NCBI GenBank assembly: GCA_902784965.1
Contig: CACZWU010000020.1
Coordinates: forward strand, 1-39,050
Source of the DNA: an uncultured Bacteroidia bacterium
GTDB taxonomy: Bacteria > Bacteroidota > Bacteroidia > Bacteroidales > UBA932
Direction: 5' to 3'
Length of the DNA: 39,050 bases
The notes below the pieces were generated by a model that made no database searches, was not told where the DNA came from, and worked only from the letters and a program-made list of their open reading frames with translations. The translations under genes were made by a program, and so were the position numbers. Below are positions 8,172-15,288 of this stretch, one piece after another (the stretch's first letter is position 1; every line of letters begins with the position of its first letter).

Positions 8172-9167
8172 TCAACATGACAGCACCTGCTCGATACGGT
8201 CTTTTTCTCCGTCAGACAGCGGACCGGCGGCCAATGTGTCCAGGCTGTTCTCCAGCTGCGCGACCGAACTGGCCCCGATCAGTACGGAGCTGACTCGTTC
8301 ATCCCGAAGCGCCCAGGCCAGTGCCAGTTGTGCGAGTGACTGCCCGCGGTCCTTGGCGATTTCATTCAAGGCCCTGAGTCTGGCAAGGGTGGCATCATTG
8401 AGCTGTTCCCGTTTCAAGGACCCTTTTCCTGTGGCGACGCGCGATTCCGCCGGAATACCATCGAGGTAACGGTTGGTCAGCAGGCCTTGGGCCAGCGGCT
8501 GGAAGGCAACAAAGCCGATGCCCAGTTCGTCCAGTTTCGCCATCAGCCCTTCTTCCGGGATTCTGTGAAACATCGAATACCTGGACTGGTTCACCAGACA
8601 GGGGACGCCCATGGCGCGAAGGATGCCGGCGGCGCGTTCCGTCTGATCCGGGGGATAGTTGGAGATGCCTGCGTACAGGGCTTTGCCCGACTGGACGGCC
8701 GAGGCCAGCGCACCCATGGTTTCCTCCAGCGGGGTTCCGGGGTCGGGGCGGTGCGAATAGAAGATGTCTACATAGTCAAGCCCCAGCCGTTTCAGGCTCT
8801 GGTCAAGGCTGGCAAGGAGGTACTTCCGTGACCCCCAGTCTCCGTAAGGCCCCGGCCACATCGTGTATCCGGCCTTGGTGGAGACAAGGATCTCGTCGCG
8901 GTACCGGGCGAGATCTTCCCGCAGGATCCTGCCGAGGATCTCTTCTGCATCACCTCCTCCATAATTGTTGGCCGCATCGAAATGCGTCACGCCACGGTCG
9001 AAAGCCCGCAGGATCATTGCGCGGCATTTGCCATAATCATCGTTGTGACTGAAGTGCTGCCACACGCCGAAGCAGATGGCTGGAAGCAGCAGGCCGCTGT
9101 GCCCGCAACGGCGGTACTGCATGGATGCGTAGCGGCCGGGATCGGCCTGATAGGAAGTGTCGGACAT
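8172..9167 (-). CDS. gpr: Aldo/keto reductase, L-glyceraldehyde-3-phosphate reductase type (YghZ/Gpr-like)
   Basis: Cytosolic NADPH-dependent aldo/keto reductase. The 331-aa protein closely follows E. coli YghZ/Gpr along its length, with the shared blocks ERY/GRY...MQYRRCG, STKAGYTMWPGPYG, GSRKYLLASLDQSLKRLGL and FYSHR. Gpr reduces L-glyceraldehyde 3-phosphate and detoxifies methylglyoxal; the same role is inferred. The catalytic tetrad is D64, Y69, K98 and H139, and the cofactor-binding end SVLIGAS is present near the C-terminus. The start at 9167 was chosen because family similarity begins there; the in-frame extension to 9290 is hydrophobic, AT-rich and unlike the family. No consensus -7 element is evident upstream. 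Confidence 0.93.
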   Translation of the reverse strand: MSDTSYQADPGRYASMQYRRCGHSGLLLPAICFGVWQHFSHNDDYGKCRAMILRAFDRGVTHFDAANNYGGGDAEEILGRILREDLARYRDEILVSTKAGYTMWPGPYGDWGSRKYLLASLDQSLKRLGLDYVDIFYSHRPDPGTPLEETMGALASAVQSGKALYAGISNYPPDQTERAAGILRAMGVPCLVNQSRYSMFHRIPEEGLMAKLDELGIGFVAFQPLAQGLLTNRYLDGIPAESRVATGKGSLKREQLNDATLARLRALNEIAKDRGQSLAQLALAWALRDERVSSVLIGASSVAQLENSLDTLAAGPLSDGEKDRIEQVLSC

Positions 9168-9252
9168 AAGCGTAATTTTAGCTAAAATACTAGAAATAAT
9201 CGATATTTGCAAAATAATACGAGAATGGTTAATTTTGAGGAAACGATTGAAA

Positions 9253-9444
9253 ATGAAAAGAATCTGCTTTTTCTCGATAGGATTACTCATTTGCTATATG
9301 ACTTTTGCGCAGCATCCCTTTCCGTCCTATAGCACCAAGGCCTTTGTGGTGGAGCTGGAGCAGGCTTCAACCCCCAATATCCTGAAGGAGCTTCGGGAGA
9401 GCGCCCTGTACCTGAGAAAAGCGGAATATCTTTTTCCTGATTGA
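9253..9444 (+). CDS. Small hypothetical exported peptide (63 aa)
   Basis: Short ORF with a signal-peptide-like start (MKRICFFSIGLLICYMTFAQ) followed by about 43 soluble residues with no recognised motif. Its stop codon overlaps the exporter start (TGATG), which suggests translational coupling. It could be a true small secreted protein, a leader ORF controlling the exporter, or the remaining 5' end of a longer lipoprotein or secreted gene whose 3' part was lost. A degenerate -7 element (GATATTTG, 9202-9209) precedes it. I am unsure that it is expressed. Confidence 0.45.
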   Translation: MKRICFFSIGLLICYMTFAQHPFPSYSTKAFVVELEQASTPNILKELRESALYLRKAEYLFPD

Positions 9445-10379
9445 TGAACCACCTCGGAGAACTCATTTCCATCGGCGTAGCCATTTCATGGACGTTCACG
9501 GCCTGGTTTGCTGACAAGGCGAGCCGGCGGGTGGGTGCCATGGTCACGAATGTGCTGCGCCTGCTACTTGCCACGCTTTTTCTGGGCGTCTTGCTCTGGA
9601 TTACTGTCGGGCGGCCTTATCCCTTGTATGCCGATAAGGACACCTGGCTCTGGCTGGGTCTTTCCGCTTTGGTGGGCTATGTGTTCGGAGATTTCTGCCT
9701 GTTCAACAGCTACATCCATATCGGTCCCCGTTTCGGACAACTCTTTATGACGCTGGCGCCGCCCATGGCAGCTGTCGCGGGATGGATATTGCTGGGTGAA
9801 ACCCTCAGCTGGAAATCTATCCTTGCGATGTCAGTAACGCTCTGTGGTATTGCCATTTCCATCCTGAGCCGCGATTCCGGGAAACATCTCAAGCTGGATC
9901 TGCCCCTCATTGGGATTCTGCTGGGCATCGGTGCCGGCGTTGGCCAGGGCGTGGGCCTGGTCCTCAGCAAGGTGGGCATGCAATATTATGAGGCGGCGCT
10001 TCCCGCGGATGCTCCCGCCATGATGGAGGGGATGCTTCCTTTCGCATCCACGATGCTCCGGGCCATCGTAGGCGGACTGGGCTTCCTGCTCATCCTCGGG
10101 TTCCAGAGGAACATAGGCAAACTGAGGGACGCCATCAAGGATCCCGTGGCCATGAAATATGCGTCGATCATCACTTTCTTCGGCCCGGCGGTCGGTGTGT
10201 CCCTCTCGCTGATGGCGGTCCGTTACGCCAATGCCGGCATCGCTTCCACCCTGATGGCGCTCACACCCGTCATCATCCTGGTGCCGGAAGTCCTGATCAA
10301 CAAGAAGAAGTTGCGCCTCAAAGAGATCATCGGCCTGGCGGTGAGCATCACGGGCGTGGCGCTGTTCTTCCTGCTGTAA
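9444..10379 (+). CDS. DMT superfamily (EamA) transporter
   Basis: Inner-membrane drug/metabolite exporter. The 311-aa protein has ten hydrophobic helices arranged as two EamA repeats: helices 1-5 over about residues 1-140, helices 6-10 over about 150-311. The first repeat ends with the typical WILLGETLSWKSILAM segment, and the second ends with PVIILVPEVLINKKKLRLKEIIG. Family members export amino acids, nucleotides or drugs, and substrate cannot be predicted. A TTG three bases upstream could also start translation, but the ATG that overlaps the preceding stop is preferred. It is convergent with the PAS gene, with 14 nt between them and no clear terminator. Confidence 0.9.
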   Translation: MNHLGELISIGVAISWTFTAWFADKASRRVGAMVTNVLRLLLATLFLGVLLWITVGRPYPLYADKDTWLWLGLSALVGYVFGDFCLFNSYIHIGPRFGQLFMTLAPPMAAVAGWILLGETLSWKSILAMSVTLCGIAISILSRDSGKHLKLDLPLIGILLGIGAGVGQGVGLVLSKVGMQYYEAALPADAPAMMEGMLPFASTMLRAIVGGLGFLLILGFQRNIGKLRDAIKDPVAMKYASIITFFGPAVGVSLSLMAVRYANAGIASTLMALTPVIILVPEVLINKKKLRLKEIIGLAVSITGVALFFLL

Positions 10380-10393
10380 GGCCGGGACGGGGT

Positions 10394-10741
10394 TTATGGT
10401 TTGGGCTTTCTGACCCGGTTGGGCAGCACTTCGGGGAGGACCATCGACAGTTCCATGAAGCCGGCGTAGTCTGCGCCGTCGTACCACGGGCATTGGAAGA
10501 TGAGTTTCTTGACACCCTCCTTCTCAACAGTATAGACATTGGTGCGAGGGTTTTCCAGCATGTCGGCCAGCAGCGAGCGGGCCGGTTCCGGATGGCAGTC
10601 CAGTACGTTCTTCCCGACCAGTTCTTCCGCACCCGGCTTCAGAAACGTCCGGCGGGATTTGGCGTTCATGTCCAGGATGGTCCCATCCTTGGCGCAGATG
10701 GTGACGGCCACGTCGGCCCCTTCAAAATAATCACGGTTCAT
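10394..10741 (-). CDS. Stand-alone PAS domain protein
   Basis: A 115-aa cytosolic protein made up of a single PAS domain with no attached output domain. The fold is visible from GADVAVTICAKDGTILDMN (first strands), through LVGKNVLDCHP, to the terminal strands YTVEKEGVKKLIFQCPWY and GFMELSMVLPE. The Cys-His-Pro motif and the strand KKLIFQCPW are shared with small single-PAS proteins of anaerobes that I recognise only in general terms. Ligand and partner are unknown. The start codon lies inside the end of the GH43 gene (11-nt overlap), so the two are translationally linked. A TTG at 10747 is an alternative start. Confidence 0.82.
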   Translation of the reverse strand: MNRDYFEGADVAVTICAKDGTILDMNAKSRRTFLKPGAEELVGKNVLDCHPEPARSLLADMLENPRTNVYTVEKEGVKKLIFQCPWYDGADYAGFMELSMVLPEVLPNRVRKPKP

Positions 10742-12278
10742 AGTCAAATCCCTGAAAAGTTGCTTTTCCGTTGCGGCAGTAGGGGCCGATGGTAACGCCG
10801 GTAAAGCCGCCGGCCATTTCGGTACTCAGCAGGCGGGCGTCCATGCGGGAGATTTCCTTGCCGTTCAGCAGGAAAGCGTAGTATTCATCGTGAGCTTCCA
10901 TATCGAGCCGGGCGTCAGGACTGGGGATCGGAACTACCGCCGGCTCGTACAGGATGCTGTGCAGGCGGATGCGCACCGCGGCTTCGGAATGTCCCTTCTG
11001 GCGGCGGACGAAGAATTCCGCGTGCCCGTTGTGCGTCTGGTAGACGACCAGGCCCGCCTCGCCGTCGCCTTGCAGGGAGACCTGCGTGCCGAAGCGGCAG
11101 GTGGCAGCTTCCTGGCGCCGCAGCAGCGCCGTGGGATGCCAGCTTCCCCAGTCGAAGCCATCTCCGTTGCCGGTCAGGGTGAGCACGCCGTCCCGGACGC
11201 TGTAATTCTCCACGATGGGGTGCTGGATATGCATCCACTCCGGGCCAATAGCCGAAAAGTCTTCATGCGGGCGGGGGCGTTCCGCTTGTTCGGGAACGGC
11301 GCTCATGCGGACGGTCATCCGTTCGGCCACGGGCTGCCCGCCGTTGACGACCGGCCAGCCCTTTTCCCAGGTCACCGGCGCGAGGAAGGTCTCGCGGCCC
11401 AGGTGATGGTAATCTCCGCCATAGCGGCGGTAAGCCAGGAAGACGATCCACCAGGAGCCGTCGGCGGCCTGGAAGAGGTCGCCGTGCCCGGTGCCCTGGA
11501 TGTTGCTTTCCTGCGCGGCCAGCGAGCAGTGCGTGAAGATGGGATTATCGGGATTCGCTTCATAAGGGCCGTAGATGTTCCGGCTGCGCGCGACAGTCAG
11601 CTTGTGCGCCAGTTCCGTGCCTCCTTCCGATATGAGCAGATAATACCAGCCGTCCTTCCTGTAGATATGCGGACCTTCCGGAAAACGTCCGCCCGTTCCG
11701 CGCCAGAGCGCTTTCCCGGGGGACAGGGTGGAGCCGGTCTGCGGGTCGATTTCGCACAGGGTGATGGTGGCGTCGGGGTTGGATACCATATAGCATTTTC
11801 CATCCTCGAAGTAGAGCGAAGGGTCGATGCCCTGCTGCTCCAGCCAGATGGGTTCGCTCCACGGGCCTGCGGGATCGGAGGCGGTGACCATGAAGTTGCC
11901 GCCGCCGCCCACGTTGGTCGTGATCATGTAGAAGGTGCCGTCGTTGTACCGGATGGTCGGTGCATAGATGCCCAGCGAGGCGTTGGAATGCTCCAGCGGC
12001 AGTTGCGAGGGCCTGTCCAGGACATTGCCGATCTGTTGCCAGTTCTGCAGGTCGCGGCTGTGGAACACGGGCACGCCGGGGAAGTAGTGGAAACTCGAAT
12101 TGACCAGGTAGTAGTCTCCGCCCACCGCCACCACGGACGGGTCGGGATGGAAACCGGGCAGGATGGGATTCCGCAGTTCCACTTCGACGGAAGACGCCGG
12201 AGCGGATTCCTGCGAACGGCATGCGGTCATTCCTGCGAGGAGCAGGAAGATCAGGAGGATAGGTATGATTCGTTTCAT
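10731..12278 (-). CDS. Glycoside hydrolase family 43 lipoprotein (beta-xylosidase/arabinofuranosidase-like)
   Basis: Inverting glycosidase anchored to the membrane, expected to act on xylan or arabinan side chains. The 515-aa protein has a lipoprotein signal (LLAGMTAC, Cys20), a five-bladed propeller GH43 domain (about residues 35-320) and a C-terminal beta-sandwich (about 335-515) of the kind found in two-domain GH43 beta-xylosidases. The catalytic set is visible: general base D46 in FHPDPSV, pKa modulator D152 in GIDPSLYFEDG and general acid E201 in RFPEGPH. The start at 12278 was chosen for its lipoprotein signal; the upstream extension runs antisense through the acyltransferase reading frame. 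It follows the acyltransferase by 17 nt but also has its own -7 element. Confidence 0.93.
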   Translation of the reverse strand: MKRIIPILLIFLLLAGMTACRSQESAPASSVEVELRNPILPGFHPDPSVVAVGGDYYLVNSSFHYFPGVPVFHSRDLQNWQQIGNVLDRPSQLPLEHSNASLGIYAPTIRYNDGTFYMITTNVGGGGNFMVTASDPAGPWSEPIWLEQQGIDPSLYFEDGKCYMVSNPDATITLCEIDPQTGSTLSPGKALWRGTGGRFPEGPHIYRKDGWYYLLISEGGTELAHKLTVARSRNIYGPYEANPDNPIFTHCSLAAQESNIQGTGHGDLFQAADGSWWIVFLAYRRYGGDYHHLGRETFLAPVTWEKGWPVVNGGQPVAERMTVRMSAVPEQAERPRPHEDFSAIGPEWMHIQHPIVENYSVRDGVLTLTGNGDGFDWGSWHPTALLRRQEAATCRFGTQVSLQGDGEAGLVVYQTHNGHAEFFVRRQKGHSEAAVRIRLHSILYEPAVVPIPSPDARLDMEAHDEYYAFLLNGKEISRMDARLLSTEMAGGFTGVTIGPYCRNGKATFQGFDYEP

Positions 12279-12283
12279 GCCAA

Positions 12284-12291
12284 CAAAGATA
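12284..12291 (-). promoter_or_regulatory. -7 promoter element (TATCTTTG) of the GH43 gene
   Basis: Exact TATCTTTG on the minus strand in the short gap between the acyltransferase stop and the GH43 start. Only 5 nt separate it from the ATG, so a transcript from it would be close to leaderless. Confidence 0.55.
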
Positions 12292-12295
12292 ATGA

Positions 12296-13396
12296 TTATT
12301 TCTTTTCGCCGAGGACGGCCCATCGGATGAACGGGATGCGGCTCAGGAGTTCGTAGAGGACCGGAGAAAGCGTAAAGACGGCTACCGTCAGGATGACGTA
12401 CATCGCCCACGGCGGCAGTTGGGTGTACATCTTCATCATATAACCCAAGGATGCGATCACCAGGTAGTGGACGATGTAGAGGCCGAAGCTGGAGCGGGCC
12501 ATGTATCCCGCGAAGGCGTCCGTGCGGTTGAAACACGCCTGGAACCAGGCCATCATGGCCAGGCAGGCCAGCCAGCCGTAGAGGCAGTTCAGCGGACTGC
12601 TGAGGTACTGGGGCGTGGTGTTATCCTGACCGAAAGTGGTGACAATCAGGATGACGCCGGCCACTGCAGCGCAACCCAGCAACGGGATCCAGATCTTTTT
12701 GATCGCGGCTTGGACGCTGTCGTGTGAGAACACGAAGTAGCCCATCAGGAACACGATCAAGTAGAAGATTGGCTTGTACAGGTTGTATAAGCCGTCTGCG
12801 GTTTCCGGCCTGGGGTTATGGATAAGCAGCTGTTCGGCTGCCCAGTAGATCACACCCAGCAGAATGATCCAGACAATGTTCAGCTTGCCGCAGGCATTCC
12901 ACAGCTTGTCTTTGGCATCCAACTTCCGCACCAGCAGCAGGATCAGCGAGAAGAGCCACAGGTCCTGGATGAACCACAGCGGACCCGTGCCGCTGATGGC
13001 CCAGAGGCAGAAGCGGGCGATGCCCGGCATCGCGTCAAAGGCGCCGGTCCTGGCCGCCACGGCCGTGTTGAAGTAGCCCGTCATCCACTGGAACACGAAG
13101 AGGCCGATGGTGGAAGGCACCAGCAGTTTCCGCGTGCGCGCCTTGAACCATTCCTTGCCGGAGCGTTTTTCCAGCGCGTAGCGGGCACTGATGCCTGCCA
13201 GGATGAAAAGCAGCGGCATGAACCAGGGATAGAGGATGTACATCACCACGTCCTGATACTGTGGATGTTCGGGATAAGGCCCGAAGCCTCCGATGCCGCC
13301 GAAGACTCCCTTGTTGTTATAGAAGTATATCACATGATAGAACAGCACCAGGAGCACCGTCACCCAGCGCAGGTTGTCGATCCAATGCTTTCTCAT
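12296..13396 (-). CDS. Acyltransferase family 3 membrane protein
   Basis: Integral membrane O-acyltransferase of the acyltransferase-3 (OafA/OpgC-like) family, which moves acetyl or succinyl groups onto extracytoplasmic glycans. The 366-aa protein starts with the family signature RKHWIDNLRWVTVLLVLFYH, in which the His in the first helix is the conserved catalytic-type residue. About ten transmembrane helices follow, alternating with short loops. Gly-Pro-Leu-Trp-Phe (GPLWFIQDLWLF) in the middle is also typical. It overlaps the AbrB gene by 4 nt and lies upstream of the GH43 gene, so it may decorate a glycan, but the acceptor is unknown. Confidence 0.9.
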   Translation of the reverse strand: MRKHWIDNLRWVTVLLVLFYHVIYFYNNKGVFGGIGGFGPYPEHPQYQDVVMYILYPWFMPLLFILAGISARYALEKRSGKEWFKARTRKLLVPSTIGLFVFQWMTGYFNTAVAARTGAFDAMPGIARFCLWAISGTGPLWFIQDLWLFSLILLLVRKLDAKDKLWNACGKLNIVWIILLGVIYWAAEQLLIHNPRPETADGLYNLYKPIFYLIVFLMGYFVFSHDSVQAAIKKIWIPLLGCAAVAGVILIVTTFGQDNTTPQYLSSPLNCLYGWLACLAMMAWFQACFNRTDAFAGYMARSSFGLYIVHYLVIASLGYMMKMYTQLPPWAMYVILTVAVFTLSPVLYELLSRIPFIRWAVLGEKK

Positions 13397-13602
13397 TTTG
13401 TCAGTCCTCCCATTGCCTGGTCGATGATGCCCTGAAAGATCTCCGTTCTCAGCAGGGCCATGCCGTTCTGATCGCCCAGGAGCATCAGCGTGTCGCCGGG
13501 CTGGATGCCATAGACCTTACGGGCGTCTTTCGGGATCACGACCTGCCCCTTGTCCCCGACTTTCACGACGCCAAAGATGTATTTGCCGTTTTGTTCTTGC
13601 AT
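13393..13602 (-). CDS. AbrB/MazE/SpoVT-type DNA-binding protein
   Basis: Small transcription regulator with a swapped-hairpin AbrB fold. The 69-aa protein has the core GVVKVGDKGQVVIPKDARKVYGIQPGD (read here in two halves: VGDKGQVVIPKDARK and YGIQPGDTLMLLGD), which is the family signature. A short helical C-terminal tail (about residues 52-69) could mediate oligomerisation. Its stop overlaps the acyltransferase start (ATGA), placing it as first gene of the acyltransferase/GH43/PAS operon. A perfect 12-bp inverted repeat covers its promoter and start codon, suggesting autoregulation. No toxin gene is adjacent, so a MazE-type antitoxin role is unlikely. Confidence 0.88.
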   Translation of the reverse strand: MQEQNGKYIFGVVKVGDKGQVVIPKDARKVYGIQPGDTLMLLGDQNGMALLRTEIFQGIIDQAMGGLTK

Positions 13603-13637
13603 ATTTGTGGGATTTGTTAGAATTTTCCCACAAATAT
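13601..13637. promoter_or_regulatory. Palindromic operator candidate over the AbrB promoter
   Basis: Perfect inverted repeat: ATATTTGTGGGA at 13601-13612 and TCCCACAAATAT at 13626-13637, separated by 13 nt. The right arm includes most of the -7 element and the left arm touches the start codon. A dimer or tetramer bound here would block transcription of the operon. Confidence 0.65.
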
Positions 13638-13638
13638 A
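13631..13638 (-). promoter_or_regulatory. -7 promoter element (TATATTTG) of the AbrB operon
   Basis: TATATTTG on the minus strand, 28 nt upstream of the AbrB start codon and inside the right arm of the inverted repeat. Confidence 0.6.
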
Positions 13639-13689
13639 ACGATTTTTGGAGAAATCAAACCCATATAGGCAAACGGGCTCTGCGATATG

Positions 13690-14292
13690 CTATTTCTTCC
13701 AGACGTGGAGGATTTCCCCGATATACATGTAGTGGATACCGTTGCCGGTCTGTTCGTACCAGGCCCGTTGTTCGGGCGGAAGCAGGTTGGCCTCGAACTG
13801 CTGGGCGTAGATCTTCCTGCATTCGATGGCCAGGTCGGCTTCGGCATAGATGGGATTGCCCAGGTCGGTGAATTCTACGGTAAGTCCGGCGCCGGTCACC
13901 TTGTCTTCGTCCCGTCCCGAAACGCGTCCCAAATAGGCCAGTTTCTCTTTCATTGAAGCCGGGAAGTGCGTAACGGTGAAGTAGTCGTTCTCCTCCATAA
14001 ACTGGTGTGTATAGCGACTGGTGGATACGTATACTGTGAAGATGGGTTTATTCCATAGTTCGCCGATGCTGCCCCATGAGATGGTCATCAGGTTCATCTT
14101 ATCTTCCTTTCCGGCCGAAACTTCCAGCCAATCCCTGTCAATCATCTGCAAGGGATTCAATTCAATCTGTGAAGGCGAGATTTCCTGCCAGGGCTTGTCG
14201 CGCAGGATCTCGGCCGTTTGTTCATTTTGGGGTGTCTTGTTGCAACTCATGATGGCAATCGCAGCGAATATAAGGGTGATAATCTTTTTCAT
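13690..14292 (-). CDS. Flavin-reductase-fold lipoprotein
   Basis: A 200-aa protein with a lipoprotein signal (AIMSC, Cys17) followed by a flavin reductase-like FMN-binding split barrel (about residues 45-200). Family features include the N-terminal NPLQMIDRDWLEVSAG, then MNLMTISWGSIGELWNKPIF, VYVSTSRYTHQF and YFTVTHFP, which contact FMN in homologues. Usual members are cytosolic flavin reductases or flavoredoxins; an exported, lipid-anchored copy suggests periplasmic redox work or a non-catalytic role. The 24-nt gap to the upstream DUF2442-HTH gene suggests that both are transcribed together. Only a degenerate -7-like element lies in the gap. Confidence 0.88.
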   Translation of the reverse strand: MKKIITLIFAAIAIMSCNKTPQNEQTAEILRDKPWQEISPSQIELNPLQMIDRDWLEVSAGKEDKMNLMTISWGSIGELWNKPIFTVYVSTSRYTHQFMEENDYFTVTHFPASMKEKLAYLGRVSGRDEDKVTGAGLTVEFTDLGNPIYAEADLAIECRKIYAQQFEANLLPPEQRAWYEQTGNGIHYMYIGEILHVWKK

Positions 14293-14316
14293 ACGCCAAA
14301 GAAAAAAGGAAGTCTT

Positions 14317-14727
14317 CTAACTCGCAATAGCAAGATACTCTTTGCCAAGTTTTTCAATGCATGACATGATTTCCTGTTCACGCTCAGGGGAAGGGGTCTT
14401 GAAACCTTTGATGTAACTGCGGAGAAGCGAGGCGTTGAATCCGTATTTCTGGGCAAAACCACTTACATTAATCTCAGGGTGAGTCAGGAAAAAGTATTGG
14501 AGACGTGTGGGTTCAGCGTCATCATAAAGGAAACTCTCAAAGCTGACATCCTCATCTAGCTCGGGCCAATGGATGCCAATGGTACTGATTTCGTATTTGG
14601 TACGTTGTTCATCAGTCGCATTCCTCAAGTGTGAATACCACAAAAGTGACTGACGATAGGTTTTCCCATCGTCTCCCAGACCATAGATCCAGTCACCATC
14701 AAACCATATTTTACTGATTGTCTTCAC
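14317..14727 (-). CDS. DUF2442 domain protein with C-terminal HTH-like domain
   Basis: A 136-aa protein. Residues about 1-70 match DUF2442, a small domain of unknown function that ends in GIHWPELDEDVSFESFL. Residues about 78-136 (INVSGFAQKYGFNASLLRSY, then GFKTPSPEREQEI) look like an Xre-type helix-turn-helix. DUF2442 proteins are often found with DUF4160 proteins in antitoxin-like pairs, but no DUF4160 gene is adjacent. Translation starts at a GTG (14727), because the nearby ATG at 14734 is out of frame. Inverted repeats around the promoter suggest autoregulation. The flavin-reductase lipoprotein follows after 24 nt. Confidence 0.8.
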   Translation of the reverse strand: MKTISKIWFDGDWIYGLGDDGKTYRQSLLWYSHLRNATDEQRTKYEISTIGIHWPELDEDVSFESFLYDDAEPTRLQYFFLTHPEINVSGFAQKYGFNASLLRSYIKGFKTPSPEREQEIMSCIEKLGKEYLAIAS

Positions 14728-14736
14728 GCTTCATTT

Positions 14737-14772
14737 CTTGCAAAGATAGGTATCAAAAATAATACCTGCAAG
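14737..14772 (-). promoter_or_regulatory. Promoter (TATCTTTG) with nested inverted repeats upstream of the DUF2442-HTH gene
   Basis: The -7 element TATCTTTG lies at 14741-14748 on the minus strand, 13 nt from the GTG start. Two inverted repeats overlap it: AGGTAT (14748-14753) with ATACCT (14762-14767), and CTTGCA (14737-14742) with TGCAAG (14767-14772). The repeats are a plausible operator for the HTH domain encoded downstream. Confidence 0.5.
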
Positions 14773-15151
14773 AAATTGCGTAAGAAAAAGCTATGATATT
14801 AGTTTCAGGAGAGTTTGTCGAAGTATCGTCCTGCTGTCAATGGCTGTCCTGTTAAGTGTACAACGATATGGCATTTCAGTGGAGATTACCCCATAATGGG
14901 AGGTAAGGACGCTGATATTAAAAATCCGTCAATGTGGCGCAAGGATACCTGCATCAGAAGGCTGTGAAAGGTCGATTTTTCGAAAATTCCTGGCGCCACT
15001 GGCCAAAATCGGGCTATGGCGCAAAGCAAGCGGCAACACAGTTTGGTTTGCAGGAGATGAGTTTGCGGCAGGTTGGCGGAAATGGAGGGAGGGATTGTGC
15101 TCGGCAGCAGAGCTGCCTGCGCATTCCCTTTGCGCCTGCGGCGGGCGTGCT
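14773..15151. other. Intergenic region without a supported gene
   Basis: About 380 bp with no credible coding sequence. A 75-codon open frame on the plus strand (14934-15161) has no signal, motif or family likeness and runs into a structured repeat. Small hairpins are present, for example TTACCCCAT with ATGGGAGGTAA (14886-14906) and GGCAGC with GCTGCC (15103-15117). The left half is more AT-rich than neighbouring genes. It may hold decayed mobile DNA or an unrecognised small RNA, but nothing proves either. Confidence 0.5.
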
Positions 15152-15287
15152 AAAGCATTGATACACAGCCGGCGGCCCAAGGGTCGCCTTGGCTGTTTTC
15201 GCTCCGCCCCCTTACGAAAGCAAGCTTTCGACGGGGTCGTAACAAAAACAGCTGGTTGCTTTGCAACCAGCTGTGTACCAATGCTTT
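15152..15287. repeat. Imperfect 136-bp palindromic element
   Basis: The ends form an 18-bp inverted repeat with one mismatch (15152-15169 against 15270-15287). Each half contains an ACAGC...GCTGT hairpin followed by a T-run pointing inward, and the centre is a short hairpin CGAAAGC-AA-GCTTTCG (15215-15230). Sequence between hairpin and centre is also similar on the two strands. This looks like a small non-coding palindromic repeat, perhaps a MITE or an intergenic repeat family; copies elsewhere cannot be checked here. Confidence 0.55.
15243..15274 (-). terminator. Rho-independent terminator of the tRNA operon
   Basis: Perfect 12-bp stem ACAGCTGGTTGC / GCAACCAGCTGT (15248-15274) with a 3-nt loop, followed on the minus strand by TTTTTGTT. 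It lies 15 nt beyond the 3' end of tRNA-Ser and forms the right part of the palindromic element. Confidence 0.75.
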
Positions 15288-15288
15288 G

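Noticed and set aside
9157-9290. Longer N-termini for the aldo/keto reductase (to 9290) and for the small ORF (from 9157)
   Set aside because: The extensions overlap each other on opposite strands, are AT-rich, and add residues with no similarity or signal function.
1920-12278. A polysaccharide utilisation locus joining GH5, the O-acetylesterase and GH43 with the SusC/SusD pairs
   Set aside because: The enzymes are in separate transcription units 11-20 kb away from the SusC/SusD genes, and no shared regulator (hybrid two-component, SusR-like or ECF sigma/anti-sigma) is present.
14934-15161. 75-codon plus-strand ORF in the large intergenic gap
   Set aside because: No family likeness, no promoter element, and it runs into the palindromic element.
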